Assembly (NCBI GenBank): GCA_002104935.1
Contig: MCGT01000003.1
Location: 186,001-250,000 of the forward strand
Direction of reading: 5' to 3'
Origin: Hesseltinella vesiculosa
Lineage: Eukaryota; Mucoromycota; Mucoromycetes; Mucorales; Cunninghamellaceae
Length of the DNA: 64,000 bases
Part shown: positions 1 through 9,649 of the stretch, piece after piece
Position numbering within the stretch: the stretch's first letter is position 1
Layout: every line of letters begins with the position of its first letter
The notes under the pieces: model-generated
Told to the model about the DNA's origin: nothing
Database searches by the model: none
What the model saw: the letters and a program-made list of their open reading frames with translations, nothing else
Translations under genes and position numbers: made by a program

Positions 1-1030
1 GATCGATGTAGAAGGGATCAAGAACTTTAGAGACATTGGCGGTTGGCCTGTCAAGGATGGCTCTGGTTACATTCGTGAACGCGTCGTCTTCCGTTGCGGC
101 CAGTAAGACCAAGAAAAAAAAAAGAAAAAAAAAAAAAACTGACGCACTTCTCGTTAGCTTGGCTGACATTACACAAAATGGCATTAACATCTTGACCAGA
201 TTGAATGTCATTGCTGCTTACGATTTCCGTTCGGACCCTGAAGTGGAGCGTCAAGGGGAAGGCCCGTATGTGTCCAGCTCTTTGCGTTGCTACGAGGGCT
301 GATCTGTGTATTCTCATTTTGTAGAGATATTCCTGGTCTGGTCAAGCACCGGTCTCCTATTTTCAGCAAAGAGGACTACAGCCCTGCTGCGTTGGCTACT
401 CGCTGGCAAGGCTACTTTGAAGGCGAAAAAGGGTTTGCCAAGGTGTATGCCATCATCTTGGAAAAGGGCGGTCAAGTGTTCCGCAACGTGTTTATGCAGC
501 TGCTGACTCTCCACTCGCATGAATCCACCAAATCTATGATCGTACACTGCACGGCTGGAAAAGACCGCACCGGCTGCATCATCATGCTTTTATTTGGTCT
601 GTGTGGTGTCGATGAAGAAATCATTGCCCGTGAATACGCGCTTAGCAACCTTGGCTACTGGGGTAAGCCTTTGATTTCAGCCACCGCCCGCCTCACCTTT
701 TCTTTTTCACGGACGAGTAGAAGAAGAAGCTCAGCTTGAAAAACGAGCAGCAGACTTGGGTGTCACCATTGAAAACATGCGCATGGTCATGTCAGCTCCG
801 TAAGAAGTAGTAAAAAAAAAAAAACCGACGTACTGACTTCTATTTTTTTTTTTTTTAGATATGTGGGAATGAAGGAAACCATGCGCCATGTCAAGGAAAG
901 ATATGGATCGATAGAAGGCTATGTGAAGACGCAGTGTGGTCTGACCGATGACCAGATCCAGGCTATCCGCAATCTGATGATTGTCCCCATTCGCTTCGAA
1001 GAACGACAGTTGTACCGTGGTCGATTATGA
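1..1030 (+). CDS. Tyrosine/dual-specificity phosphatase, 5'-truncated by window edge
   Basis: The reading frame is already open at base 2, so the start lies outside the window. Five exons are supported at about 2-102, 158-265, 325-662, 721-799 and 859-1030, each joined by GT-AG introns that keep the protein in frame. Early residues read NFRDIGG followed by a YDFRSDPE segment, both typical of the small fungal/bacterial tyrosine phosphatase family (Y_phosphatase3 type). The catalytic P-loop HCTAGKDRTG (Cys and Arg of HCx5R) lies at about 544-573. Family knowledge: such enzymes remove phosphate from phosphotyrosine or related substrates through a cysteinyl-phosphate intermediate. The substrate cannot be told from sequence. 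The first intron holds a long A run. The gene ends with TGA at 1028-1030. Confidence 0.85.
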
Positions 1031-1470
1031 CAATGGCACTCACGCTGTAAAATAGAACACAGGAAATAGATTTTAACGAGTTTCTACATACAAAAGTGGG
1101 GATGACGGAGTCGCGCAGGGAGCGATGCTTTTGGTGGAGCATGGGTATGAAAAGGCTGGTGAGAGATAAATTCCCCGGGACTCATTCACCAAGTTCTGCA
1201 TGAAAAACAATCCCGACTCGTTCACTCCGAGCCAATCCCAACGACCTGGGCCACACGATTGTTTCTCATTCACAAAAAGTACTAGAGAGAGTGCCTCATT
1301 ATTGAACCAAAAAATTTTCACCTTTTGGTTCGTTAAACTGCGCGGGCGAGATGCAAAAAAAGAAAAAAAAAACAAACACAGATTTTTTTTTTCTTCCTGC
1401 AAATTCTTCCTCACTTCTCGTCCCGGCTCTTTTTTATTATTCCTCCATTTGAAGAAGAAGAAAGAAAGAA
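1031..1470. other. Intergenic spacer, phosphatase to F-box gene
   Basis: Holds the 3' end of the phosphatase gene and the presumed promoter and 5' UTR of the F-box gene, with A- and T-runs at 1356-1392 and an AAG/AAA-rich leader just before the ATG at 1471. I see no coding signal on either strand that has protein-like composition. Confidence 0.5.
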
Positions 1471-2981
1471 ATGACAAGTGCGATCAACCATCCACGCCGT
1501 CACCAGCCCCGTTTAGCAGAAAACAACCGCCCTTGTCACTTGATTTTCCAGTTACCCGAGATCGTTGAGCAGATTATCCAGCATGTGGCCCCACATCGAT
1601 ATCAGCATTTTGGCCCCGGAACCAGCAACAGCAGCTACCAGCAACGCGCTCTCACAAAGTGCAACAAAGAGCTGCTCCCATGCTTGTATGTGAACTGGCT
1701 GTGGCACGATTGCGCCTCCCGTCTCACCTGGCGCCATATATCCTTTGAAGATACCAAGCAAGACTATGAGCAGCTGCTCAACTTGACCTCCACCCTCACC
1801 GACGTTCCCATCCACCAGCTAAAGCAGTCGCCTGGTTCGGCTGCCGTCACAGACGCTGCCAACGCCTTGGCCGTCGCCAATCCGTCCTGCCCCCCTCTTC
1901 TCGCCTCTGCTCACCTTCCACCTCCTCTTCCTCCTTATACAGCAACCGCTCAGTTCCCCAGAATCACCGACCCATCCCATCCACCATCACGCCGCCTCCC
2001 GAGGACCAGCAAAAACCCCACCCGCCGTCACCATCAGCCAGCACCGGTCTACACCTGCAAAAATCATCCGATCTGTTCGCCTCCGTCAAGTCATTATTTC
2101 AACCTACCAGATCCATGGCCCAGGCCTCTAGTCAGCTGGCCATGGCCGGCTCGCCCTCACCACCGCTCATGCCGTCGCTGTCCACCGCCACTTCTTCGTC
2201 CACCGTGCACGCCGAAAACCCCGCAAAACTGAACCTTGTATCCACCTATCGAAAGAGGATACGATCGCTGACCCTGCGCAAGATCAAAGAAAGAAACATC
2301 AATGAGCCGCTGCAACTGATCGGCAAGTCCGCCTCGTCCTTGCTGATTCTGGATATTTACATTTGCGACTATGTGACCAATGCAGCCTTGATCCCGTTCA
2401 TCGACCACGGTCGCCTGACCTACCTCTCCCTGGCTGGTTGCCAGCGTGTGACCGACGAAGCCATCAGCCACCTTGCCAAATCCTGTCGCCAGCTGGAACA
2501 CCTGGATCTTCGTGCATGTGGCCTGGTGTCGGACCGGTCCATCAGCGAGATTGCATTACAGTGCCCACGACTGCGTCATTTGAACGTTGGCCGAGTACGT
2601 GATCGTCACCACATCACCGATCGATCCATTGAGCTGATCGCAAAGCACACCAGTGTGTGTGTCCTCGGCTTGGCCGGCTGCGATGTGTCGGATGCCAGCC
2701 TGATTATGCTGGCCAAGTATCGTCGCGCAGGCATCGAGCGCATCTCTATTAACAATTGCTACCGCGCTACCAACCAAACCATCCGCTCCTATGTGCAATA
2801 TTGTCCCAAGCTGTCTGTCTTTGAGATGAAAGAATGCCACCATATCAATGACTGGAGCTCCGTTGCCGACCTTGTCCAACGAAAAGTCCTCCTCACTCTT
2901 TGCGATCAGCAAACCAAGGCATGCAATGAATGGGCCCGTCGACATGGCAAGACTATTGATGTAAAAGCGCCTGTCAAGTAA
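1471..2981 (+). CDS. F-box/leucine-rich-repeat protein, Amn1-like, with apparent single-base break
   Basis: The N-terminal part (frame from ATG 1471) carries an F-box-like segment ending in NWLWHDCASRLTWRHISF, and the C-terminal part (from about 2240) carries five or more cysteine-containing leucine-rich repeats (YLSLAGCQRVTDEAI, HLDLRACGLVSD, VLGLAGCDVSDASL). This combination is typical of F-box/LRR substrate receptors of SCF ubiquitin ligases and of the Amn1 family. The two halves are in different frames. No convincing intron lies between them; instead the frame changes within a run of six C at 1890-1895, and protein-like low-complexity linker sequence is continuous on both sides if one C is missing. 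A sequencing or assembly error is the simplest reading, a real frameshift the alternative. Stop TAA at 2979-2981. Confidence 0.78.
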
Positions 2982-3328
2982 AATCCTTGTTCTATACTTT
3001 TTATAAAGACATCCATTTTCTGCACGCGCAAAGTAGAGGCAAAAAAAAAAAAAAAAAAAAAAGGGCAATCGCGTCCACAGCAGTCCGAAAGCTGAAATTT
3101 TTTTTTTCCGAGTGAACTGTTTTTGTTTTTTTTTTTTTTTCTTTCTTAATTTTTGACTCTTTACCTTTTTTTATAATTGCATTCGTGTAAGGTCCCAAAA
3201 AAAAGACTCATTTTTTTTGTTTTTGTTACCATGTCTTCCTAACATCTGTTTTATTATAGTACCTTGATACTGGTACCTTTTTAAACAGGCACCTCTTTCC
3301 CTTTAATTTTTTTTTGAAACAAAAAGTC
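2982..3328. other. Intergenic spacer with long A and T runs
   Basis: Contains a 22-base A run near 3041-3062, several T runs of 9-14 bases between 3099 and 3170, and T-rich sequence up to the start codon at 3329. No gene is visible; it presumably holds the terminator of the F-box gene and the promoter of the AT-hook gene. Confidence 0.5.
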
Positions 3329-4135
3329 ATGTTTGCCCTCTTGCGACGAGTGTCCTCTTATTTGACCGGTAGTGAAGATGAACCTGAAGTGACATCATCC
3401 AACACTGAGACCGCCTCTCCGTTACCTGTCCCCAAGCCTAAAAGTGTGGCTGTCTCATCGACCTCGCATCGACAAATCAAGCCCAAGCCCAGAACTTCAG
3501 CATCGAAGACAGACGACGCCGAACCCAAAAAGCCTCGAGGTCGCCCCAGTAAATCCGCGGCCAAGGAATCTGCAGAAAAGAAGAAGACTGCCACCAAGAA
3601 GCATGCTGTTAAGAAGGAAGCTGCCTCGAAAAAAGTAGCCGTCAAGGTGGAAGCTGCCTCCAAGAAGAGGTCTGCCGCCAAAAAAGGCACCGCCAAAAAG
3701 GACGAAGATGCCCTCAAGTCCATCCTCCCCAAGAAGGACGATGCCCCCAAGTTCATCCTCCCCAAGAAGGATGATGCCCCCAAGACCGAAGATGCCCCCA
3801 AGAAGGAGACCACCCAAAAGAAAGCTGCTAGCAAGAAGGACACCAAACCTGCAAAGCGCGGCCGACCCAAGAAGGATGCTGCTTCCTCCATCGGCCTGTC
3901 CTCTCAAGAAACGAAGAAGATCGCCGTGGCCGAAGACGACGATGTCGAGGTGGCCAGAGCCGCTCCCCTCACCAAACGCAGCCGCCGTTCCTTTATTCTG
4001 CCCAAGTCCAAGCGGAGCATGCATAAGCTGGGCGACCACCAATGTATGGAATGTGCTGAAATCTTTAATACCATAGAAGAGCTGGATGTCCACAAGGCTA
4101 CCCACCCTCTGAGCAAGAAGCGACGACATGATTAG
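3329..4135 (+). CDS. Lysine-rich AT-hook / single C2H2 zinc-finger protein
   Basis: Single exon of 268 residues. The ATG at 3329 was chosen because the more upstream in-frame start would be a TTG. The middle is Lys/Ala-rich with two AT-hook cores, KKPRGRPSK (about residues 68-76) and KRGRPKKD (about 182-189), and imperfect repeats of the unit PKKDDAPK around 3730-3790. The C-terminus holds one zinc finger of the form CxxC-x12-HxxxH beginning CMECAEIF. AT-hooks bind the minor groove of AT-rich DNA, so a nuclear chromatin or DNA-binding role is likely; this is inference from motifs. The composition resembles linker-histone tails, but no winged-helix domain is present. I do not recognise a named orthologue. 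Confidence 0.75.
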   Translation: MFALLRRVSSYLTGSEDEPEVTSSNTETASPLPVPKPKSVAVSSTSHRQIKPKPRTSASKTDDAEPKKPRGRPSKSAAKESAEKKKTATKKHAVKKEAASKKVAVKVEAASKKRSAAKKGTAKKDEDALKSILPKKDDAPKFILPKKDDAPKTEDAPKKETTQKKAASKKDTKPAKRGRPKKDAASSIGLSSQETKKIAVAEDDDVEVARAAPLTKRSRRSFILPKSKRSMHKLGDHQCMECAEIFNTIEELDVHKATHPLSKKRRHD

Positions 4136-5134
4136 TTCATCCCCTCACCTCATTTTTTCCCCAACTCCCCTCGACTTCTTCCACCCACAATTGCATGCCT
4201 TTCTTTCCTTTTTCTTCATATTGTTAACTTTTTTCTTATTTCTATTTCCCTTTATTGCCACATTATTCCGTTGCTTTTTATGAGCTGTGACTTCCAATAA
4301 AAAAAAAAAAACGTCAAATATCTCTTTATCAGCATTATCAGAGCTGGTCCTGCTTCAGGTAACTCAAGGCAACGGACATGGTAGATGAAAATGGCCATGA
4401 TTACCAGGCAGCTGCCGGTCATTTGAATTTTGTCAGCCAGCCCACTTGCGGTGCATCGCGTTTATCGTGTCTCTCGTACTTCACCATGTTGCCAAACAGC
4501 TTTCTTACTTTCTTTTTTTTTTTTTTTACTCATGCCATATCTCGTCCCATCAATACTCAGGGTGCACAGAGTACAGACAATATCAGGGCATTTTGATTTT
4601 AGGTATGTCAAGCTGGCAAGGCTGGCTCGCATCAGCATTGCTCACGCTCATTTCCAAAGCCAAAGAAAAATTTACTTTGGATATTGCCCAAAACTTCTGC
4701 GAGTTGTGTATTTGGATGGCTCTTCATAATTTTCAAAATGGCAAAGGCTGCCCTTACAGGGATGAGCGCCAAAGAGTAGTAGAGCGGTGCCTAGCATAAA
4801 CTCGAGTGTCAGCGACTGATCCACGCAATGGCCAATGATCAGCCCAGTCCAAGCTGACCCTTGTGATGGGAGAGGTGCGATATCATTCTCGATGATATCT
4901 CATTGACGTCCACTTACGAAAAATCACATCATAGTCAACGAATAAAAAATAGCCACTATGACCGTTGCTCATACCTCCAAGTCACTCGTAGAAAAATTGC
5001 TGAATATGAATTTTGATTGGTGACTGGTTTTTGAGTGTACGTACACCAATTTCAAATTACGCGTTCGCCATTTTTCTTCTCCTGCCCTTCTTGCCTTTTT
5101 TTTTTTCTTCTTCTTCTTTAAAGAAGCGATAGAA
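4136..5134. other. Intergenic region upstream of proteasome beta5 gene
   Basis: Begins with the T-rich 3' flank of the AT-hook gene and an AATAAA-like stretch followed by an A run at 4297-4311. Between 4320 and 5000 several short overlapping reading frames exist but all run through a T17 tract near 4510 and have no protein-like composition. An inverted CCAAT (ATTGG) at 5016-5020 and a TTC-rich leader precede the beta5 start codon. Confidence 0.5.
5016..5020 (-). promoter_or_regulatory. CCAAT box (inverted) in beta5 promoter
   Basis: ATTGG lies about 115 bp upstream of the start codon at 5135. CCAAT/HAP-type boxes at this distance are common in fungal promoters; the assignment rests on sequence and position only. 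Confidence 0.35.
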
Positions 5135-6180
5135 ATGCACAAGTTTGTACAGAAATATTCATCATCTCCTCTAAGTTTACCGCTGGAAAAAGACTTTTCT
5201 CACATGGTGGGAAGATGGGATGCTGCCCAAGATTTATCTTATCCCGGTTTTGAAGTCCCTGCTGTCCACAACGTAAGCCCATGGACATTTACCAAGGCAC
5301 CTTGATCTCATCTTAACTTTCTCTCCGTTTCTCCTTTTACCGCCTTTTACTTAGCCTGTCGACTTTTTAAGAGGTGTCACTGATGAAAGCTCACCCGAAT
5401 ATAAAATCAAGATTCAACATGGCACAACCACCTTGGCCTTTGAATTTCAGGGAGGCGTGATTGTCGCTGTTGATTCCCGAGCTTCCATGGGCAACTATAT
5501 TGGTACAGTGATGATCACATGCCATGTCCTAAATCTGTTGTATTGATCCTTTTTTTTTTTTTCTTGTACGCCATGCCAGCTTCACAAACTGTCAAAAAAG
5601 TGATCGAAATTAACCCATACTTGTTGGGTACATTGGCTGGTGGTGCTGCTGATTGTCAATTTTGGGAACGAGAATTGGGACGACGCTGCCGTTTGTACGA
5701 ATTGCGCAACAAAGAACGTATTTCCGTGCCTGCAGCTTCGAAAATGCTCGCCAACATGGTCTATGCTTACAAAGGCATGGGCTTGTCCATGGGCACCATG
5801 GTGACAGGCTGGGACAAGACTGGGCCACACTTGTTCTACGTCGATTCTGATGGCACTCGTCTCAAGGGTGATTTGTTCTCTGTGGGGTCTGGGTCGACCT
5901 TTGCTTATGGTGTCTTGGATTCCGGCTATGATTACGATCTCTCTGTTAGTGACGCCCTGGAACTCGGTAAACGATCCATCTTCCATGCTACTCACCGTGA
6001 TGCCATGTCTGGTGGCTCCATCAATTGTAAGTTTCAAAAAGGAAAAAAAAAAAAAACTCATCTCTATTCCTTGCACTAGTGTACCATGTAAATGAAAGTG
6101 GCTGGACTTATCACGGCAACCACGATGTGGGCGAATTGTACTGGCAGTACCAAGATGAAGTGGCTCGTGGTGGTCAATAG
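5135..6180 (+). CDS. PRE2: 20S proteasome subunit beta type-5 (chymotrypsin-like)
   Basis: Four exons at 5135-5272, 5355-5502, 5580-6026 and 6080-6180 join in frame with clean GT-AG introns. The propeptide ends before [10 protein letters not shown]; the catalytic Thr1 of the mature subunit is the first Thr of [10 protein letters not shown] near 5424-5426. The following blocks [76 protein letters not shown] and [13 protein letters not shown] are the standard beta5 signature. Known role: peptide-bond hydrolysis after hydrophobic residues inside the 20S core particle. Length and all active-site blocks look complete, so the gene should be functional. Confidence 0.97.
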
Positions 6181-6336
6181 TTTTTTTTTCTTTTCATTGT
6201 AAATTTGGTTACCAGGGAAACTATTAAATATCAAAAAAAATTCATATACATTGCCGCAGGTACGTTGGTGGAGCAATGGAGCATGGTTTGAGACTAATCA
6301 AATATAAACTGCAGCACATAAAGCATCCCCACCTTG

Positions 6337-6667
6337 TCATTTTTGAATGACTAAACCAGCACAGCGTACACAGCGGGTATTTCGACGGATGGCAGTGTCG
6401 ATGATCAAGGTGGCATAATGACGGTAGTCAGCTACCTTGCAAGAACGCGATCCTGTTACTTGCAGCTTCTGCCAATGCCAATCGGCCCACTCTTCCTTCT
6501 TGGGCCAGGAGTTGGCTGATGTGCGCACTTGCAACATCAGAGAACACTTGGCCATGAAAGGCAGAGCCATCTGCCAATTTTTTTTTTTTTTGAGTGGCAA
6601 TCGTATTTAAATAGTACATTTGCCAGTCTTTTGGCTGTCTGAGAGAGCCGTCATTGTTCATAGTCAT
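6337..6667 (-). other. Possible small gene or gene relic, unrecognised
   Basis: On the minus strand two protein-like segments abut around a run of 12 T (A on the coding strand) at 6580-6591. The first starts at ATG 6667 and contains PKDWQMYYLN; the second contains NWQMALPFMAKC, is rich in Trp and Cys, and ends with RCVRCAGLVIQK and a TGA at 6337-6339. They lie in different frames, so either a base is wrong in the A run or the gene is broken. The C-terminal CxxC could bind metal, but I recognise no family. It lies tail-to-tail with the proteasome gene. Low confidence that it is an expressed gene. Confidence 0.3.
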
Positions 6668-6740
6668 TTTTCATTATTTTGTATTTGTAAACAAAATTTG
6701 GGGTGAATTGACTTTCATTATTTTTTTTGCACTGCTTTTT

Positions 6741-6976
6741 GTTCAGATCGCGTAGGGGGTCCACTGGCGAAAATGGCCGATTTTTGCTTTTTCTAAGCTG
6801 GGGAATCGGAGGTGTCAAAACGAAACGAATCAAAAGTTGGCTGGGCAACCTACTCCAATCGGCCTGATTATTTCAGCATCTTGCTGATTCATGCATTTGC
6901 GCGCTCGTACAAAATCGCACGTCGATCGGATCACTCAAAAGTACCTGCAGCGTTTGCTTTTTTTTTTTTCAAAAAG
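6741..6976 (+). repeat. Dispersed repeat copy A (~230 bp element)
   Basis: Shares collinear blocks with the elements at 27534-27765 and 50464-50640. Shared parts are a GATC-containing left end with a GGGG(G)T motif, the core TGGCGAAAATGGCCGATTTTT at 6765-6785, a T-rich spacer leading to AGCTGGGGAA, the GTTGGCTGGG block, a CCAATCG...CTGATT.TTTCAGCATC block, ATTCATGCA, and a right end CAAAAGTACCTGCAGCGTTTGCT plus T run. It has no open reading frame of note. The class (SINE, MITE or other) is not determined. Confidence 0.7.
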
Positions 6977-7534
6977 AAAAGTGATTTGGATGGCTATATT
7001 CAACCTCCGCACAATATGGCACCTTGACTTCTGACGAAAACGATTTGTCGCACAGATCCTCTTCTTTGTTTGCCAAATACCCTGGTGCATGCCCTTGCCA
7101 CCACCGCCGATCAGTCCAATGCGTACAAAAATCCCTCACCTTTGCCACAGTTTGGGGTAGTATGTCGTTACACATAGATGAAACGGCAGGTAAAAGAAAA
7201 GATCAAACAAGAAGATGAGATTGGTATGTAGGAGGTTTGCTCATTTTGAGCAGGTTATTGTCATCAACCGAGGTGTGCCAAACCTTTCATCCAACACGAG
7301 TTTCTACCTTTTCATTCGCTCCTTATCACAACCCTTCCATTGGCACCGTCCTAAATCAACAGTGACTCAGTGTCCAACTGTCATTCGGAAATAGAAATCG
7401 AGTGCCTAGTTTTATAGTACCAGCGTACGAAGTCGGTACGATACGATACATGAGATTCATGAATGGGAACATGCAATAAACGTCATTAGCTGGAATCTCA
7501 AAGATGTACAATGTCAACGAGAGCGTTCATTGAA

Positions 7535-7570
<36 letters not shown>

Positions 7571-7908
7571 TACAAATTCACTTTTGGACGCATGATCATC
7601 AGCAGCTTCTTTTTTTTCCCTCTCAGTCGTCGATATCAGCGTCTGTTTTTCCAAGCTCATGCCGTTGTAAGAACGACGTGGTTATGCCGCAGGTAAAAAA
7701 AAAAAAGAGTTCCCTATCTGGTGTTTTTGTTACGTTTGCATCCCCGGTGACAAAACTTAAATAAGCCTATTGGTTAAAGAAAGGGGAAAAAATAAAATGA
7801 AGCCTTTGGGGTTTTGGAAAAAGTTGTGATTCACGTTTCACCCAAGACTCTTTTTCAGTGGCAAACATGGCAAATCCGATGGCTGGGCTGTCCGTGCGAG
7901 CGGCGGTG

Positions 7909-7992
7909 ATTGGCTGCTCATCGGCGCCTTTCTTTTTTGTTTTGTGTGAGTGCCTGTGTCAAGTGACAATTCTTGATTGCCTTGCTGCCAAT
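7909..7992 (+). promoter_or_regulatory. Paired CCAAT boxes upstream of GT4 gene
   Basis: ATTGG at 7909-7913 and CCAAT at 7988-7992 face each other roughly 200-280 bp upstream of the start codon at 8192. This spacing suits a fungal CBC/HAP-bound promoter; evidence is position and motif only. Confidence 0.35.
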
Positions 7993-8191
7993 CAAAGATG
8001 ACACGCTTTTGGTTCCTTTGTTCTCCTTTTTATGTTGCTTTTGACATGGTTCCAAACTATCAACTTAAAAAAAAAAGAGCCGCTTTTTTTTATATTCGTT
8101 TTTTTTTTTTCCCTTCTCGTTCAGGTCTTCCCTTTTTCTTTTTCTTAAGAACTAGCTTTTTTACGATACCTCTTTTGAATCTATTACATCG

Positions 8192-9649
8192 ATGCGAGTA
8201 GCAGTTATTACGGAAAATTGGCTGCCCAAGGTGGATGGGGTGACGAGGACACTCTCAAGATTGCTTGAACATCTGCAGCAAAATGGCCATCAAGTACTGT
8301 TACTTGGGCCAGAAAGCGGAATGACGTCGTACTATGGAGCAGAAATTGTTGGCACGGTAGGAATACCATTTTTGCCTTACCCGGAGCTCAAGCTGAATCT
8401 GTGGCGGCCAAAGTTCACGGAAAGATTGTCTTCGTTTGATCCACACGTCATTCACTTGGTCGACCCGGTATGGTTGGGTGGGATGGCACTATGGATTCTC
8501 AAGATGTATTTCCAGCATGTGCCCGTGGTGAGCTCTTATCACACCAACCTAGCTGTGTATTGTCAACATTTTGGTTATGGGTGGCTGACGCCTGCGATGT
8601 GGAAATGGAACCATTTTTGCCACCGACAATGCCTCTACACCGCCTGCCCTTCGCCGTCCACCCGTCGCATGCTGGAGCAGCAAGGTTTCGAAAATGTGAG
8701 ACTATGGCCACGCGGGGTGGATATGACGCTCTTCTCGCCATTACACCGTTCTGATCAGCTCCGGCATCAATGGATGATGGCAAGCACTTGTCAGCAAGAC
8801 GATGATGGTCATGCACATGCTGGCGATGTGATTGGCTATGGCGTAGGTTGCACAGATCACAATGATGGTTCGCCCTCGACAAATGATCTCGGTGACACAG
8901 ATCATGCGCTGCAAGACAAATGCGTGCTGCTGTACGTGGGCCGCATCTCTTTTGAAAAAAACATCAACCTGCTCCTGGACGCTTACAAGGACATGGATCA
9001 CAGCCGATGCCATCTGGTATTGGTAGGGCATGGCCCGGCCTTTGAAGATATCCAGCAGCGCTACTGTGCCACAACCGTACCAGCGAGGGACCCTTCGTCT
9101 GAGGATATCAGCCATGACGACAAGTCGGTAATTCTGCCCATCACATTCACCGGTTACCTACGAGGGATGGACTTGGCCATGGCGTACGCCTCAGCAGATG
9201 TCTTTGCCTTCCCCTCCACTACCGAAACCTTTGGCCAAGTCGTGTTGGAAGCCATGGCAAGTGGCCTGCCTGTAGCCGGTTTACAAGCGGAGGGCGTGTG
9301 TGACCTGGTGCGACATGATGACACTGGCTTGCTGCTACCCTGTGGTGACGAAGTGCCGTATGACAAGCTAGTTGCAGGCTACAAAGACATCCTCACCCGA
9401 CTTGTCGACGATCGCCTAGAAAGAAAGAAAATGGGCGAACGCGGCGCCTTAGCCTCAACATCCTATACTTGGTCAGAAGCCATGGATTGCATGGTGCAGG
9501 TCTATCGCGATGCCATCCGCGACAAGCATTATGGTGAAGACCTCGATCTAGAATCCTCCCATGCTTTTTACGGCGAGGGAGTGGACCGGGAATTTGACAA
9601 GCAAACGGTTCAAAGTGATAGTGGTGTCGAAGAAGATTGCTCCATATAA
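8192..9649 (+). CDS. Family 4 glycosyltransferase (SQD2/MgtA-like)
   Basis: Single exon, 485 residues, starting MRVAVITENWLPKVDGV, which is the typical N-terminus of GT4 enzymes with a Gly-rich acceptor-side loop. The middle has SYHTNLAVYCQHFGYGW and WPRGVDMTLFSP, the latter the linker that opens the nucleotide-sugar domain. The C-terminal Rossmann half has LLYVGRISFEKNINLLL and the ExFGxxxLEAMASGLPV motif (the donor-binding glutamates). Family knowledge: retaining transfer of sugar from a nucleotide sugar, with close relatives including sulfoquinovosyl- and mannosyl-transferases. An unusual Asp/His-rich insertion of about 45 residues (around 8780-8925) separates the linker from the C-domain. 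No signal peptide or membrane helix is evident, so cytosolic or membrane-peripheral action is likely. An AATAAA follows the stop at about 9660. Confidence 0.9.
   Translation: MRVAVITENWLPKVDGVTRTLSRLLEHLQQNGHQVLLLGPESGMTSYYGAEIVGTVGIPFLPYPELKLNLWRPKFTERLSSFDPHVIHLVDPVWLGGMALWILKMYFQHVPVVSSYHTNLAVYCQHFGYGWLTPAMWKWNHFCHRQCLYTACPSPSTRRMLEQQGFENVRLWPRGVDMTLFSPLHRSDQLRHQWMMASTCQQDDDGHAHAGDVIGYGVGCTDHNDGSPSTNDLGDTDHALQDKCVLLYVGRISFEKNINLLLDAYKDMDHSRCHLVLVGHGPAFEDIQQRYCATTVPARDPSSEDISHDDKSVILPITFTGYLRGMDLAMAYASADVFAFPSTTETFGQVVLEAMASGLPVAGLQAEGVCDLVRHDDTGLLLPCGDEVPYDKLVAGYKDILTRLVDDRLERKKMGERGALASTSYTWSEAMDCMVQVYRDAIRDKHYGEDLDLESSHAFYGEGVDREFDKQTVQSDSGVEEDCSI

Larger units (their letters stand above)
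6181..8191. other. Gene-poor spacer between beta5 and GT4 genes
   Basis: Apart from the small locus at 6337-6667 and repeat copy A, nothing coding is convincing here. The part at 7000-7700 has weak short frames without family likeness and a 27-base A run at 7541-7567. The last 300 bases form the GT4 promoter, with an ATTGG at 7909-7913 and a CCAAT at 7988-7992. Confidence 0.5.

Noticed and set aside
3497..4129. Gly/Leu-rich minus-strand frames opposite the AT-hook gene
   Set aside because: They are the complement of Lys/Ala/Pro-rich repeats and show only the expected low-complexity mirror pattern.
4380..4440. GATGAAAATGGCCATGATT resembling the repeat core
   Set aside because: Short match only, without the left-end or GTTGGCTGGG blocks.
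4430..4799. Overlapping plus-strand frames of 72-117 codons
   Set aside because: All run through a T17 tract giving a poly-Phe stretch, with no start context, no homology and no coding composition.
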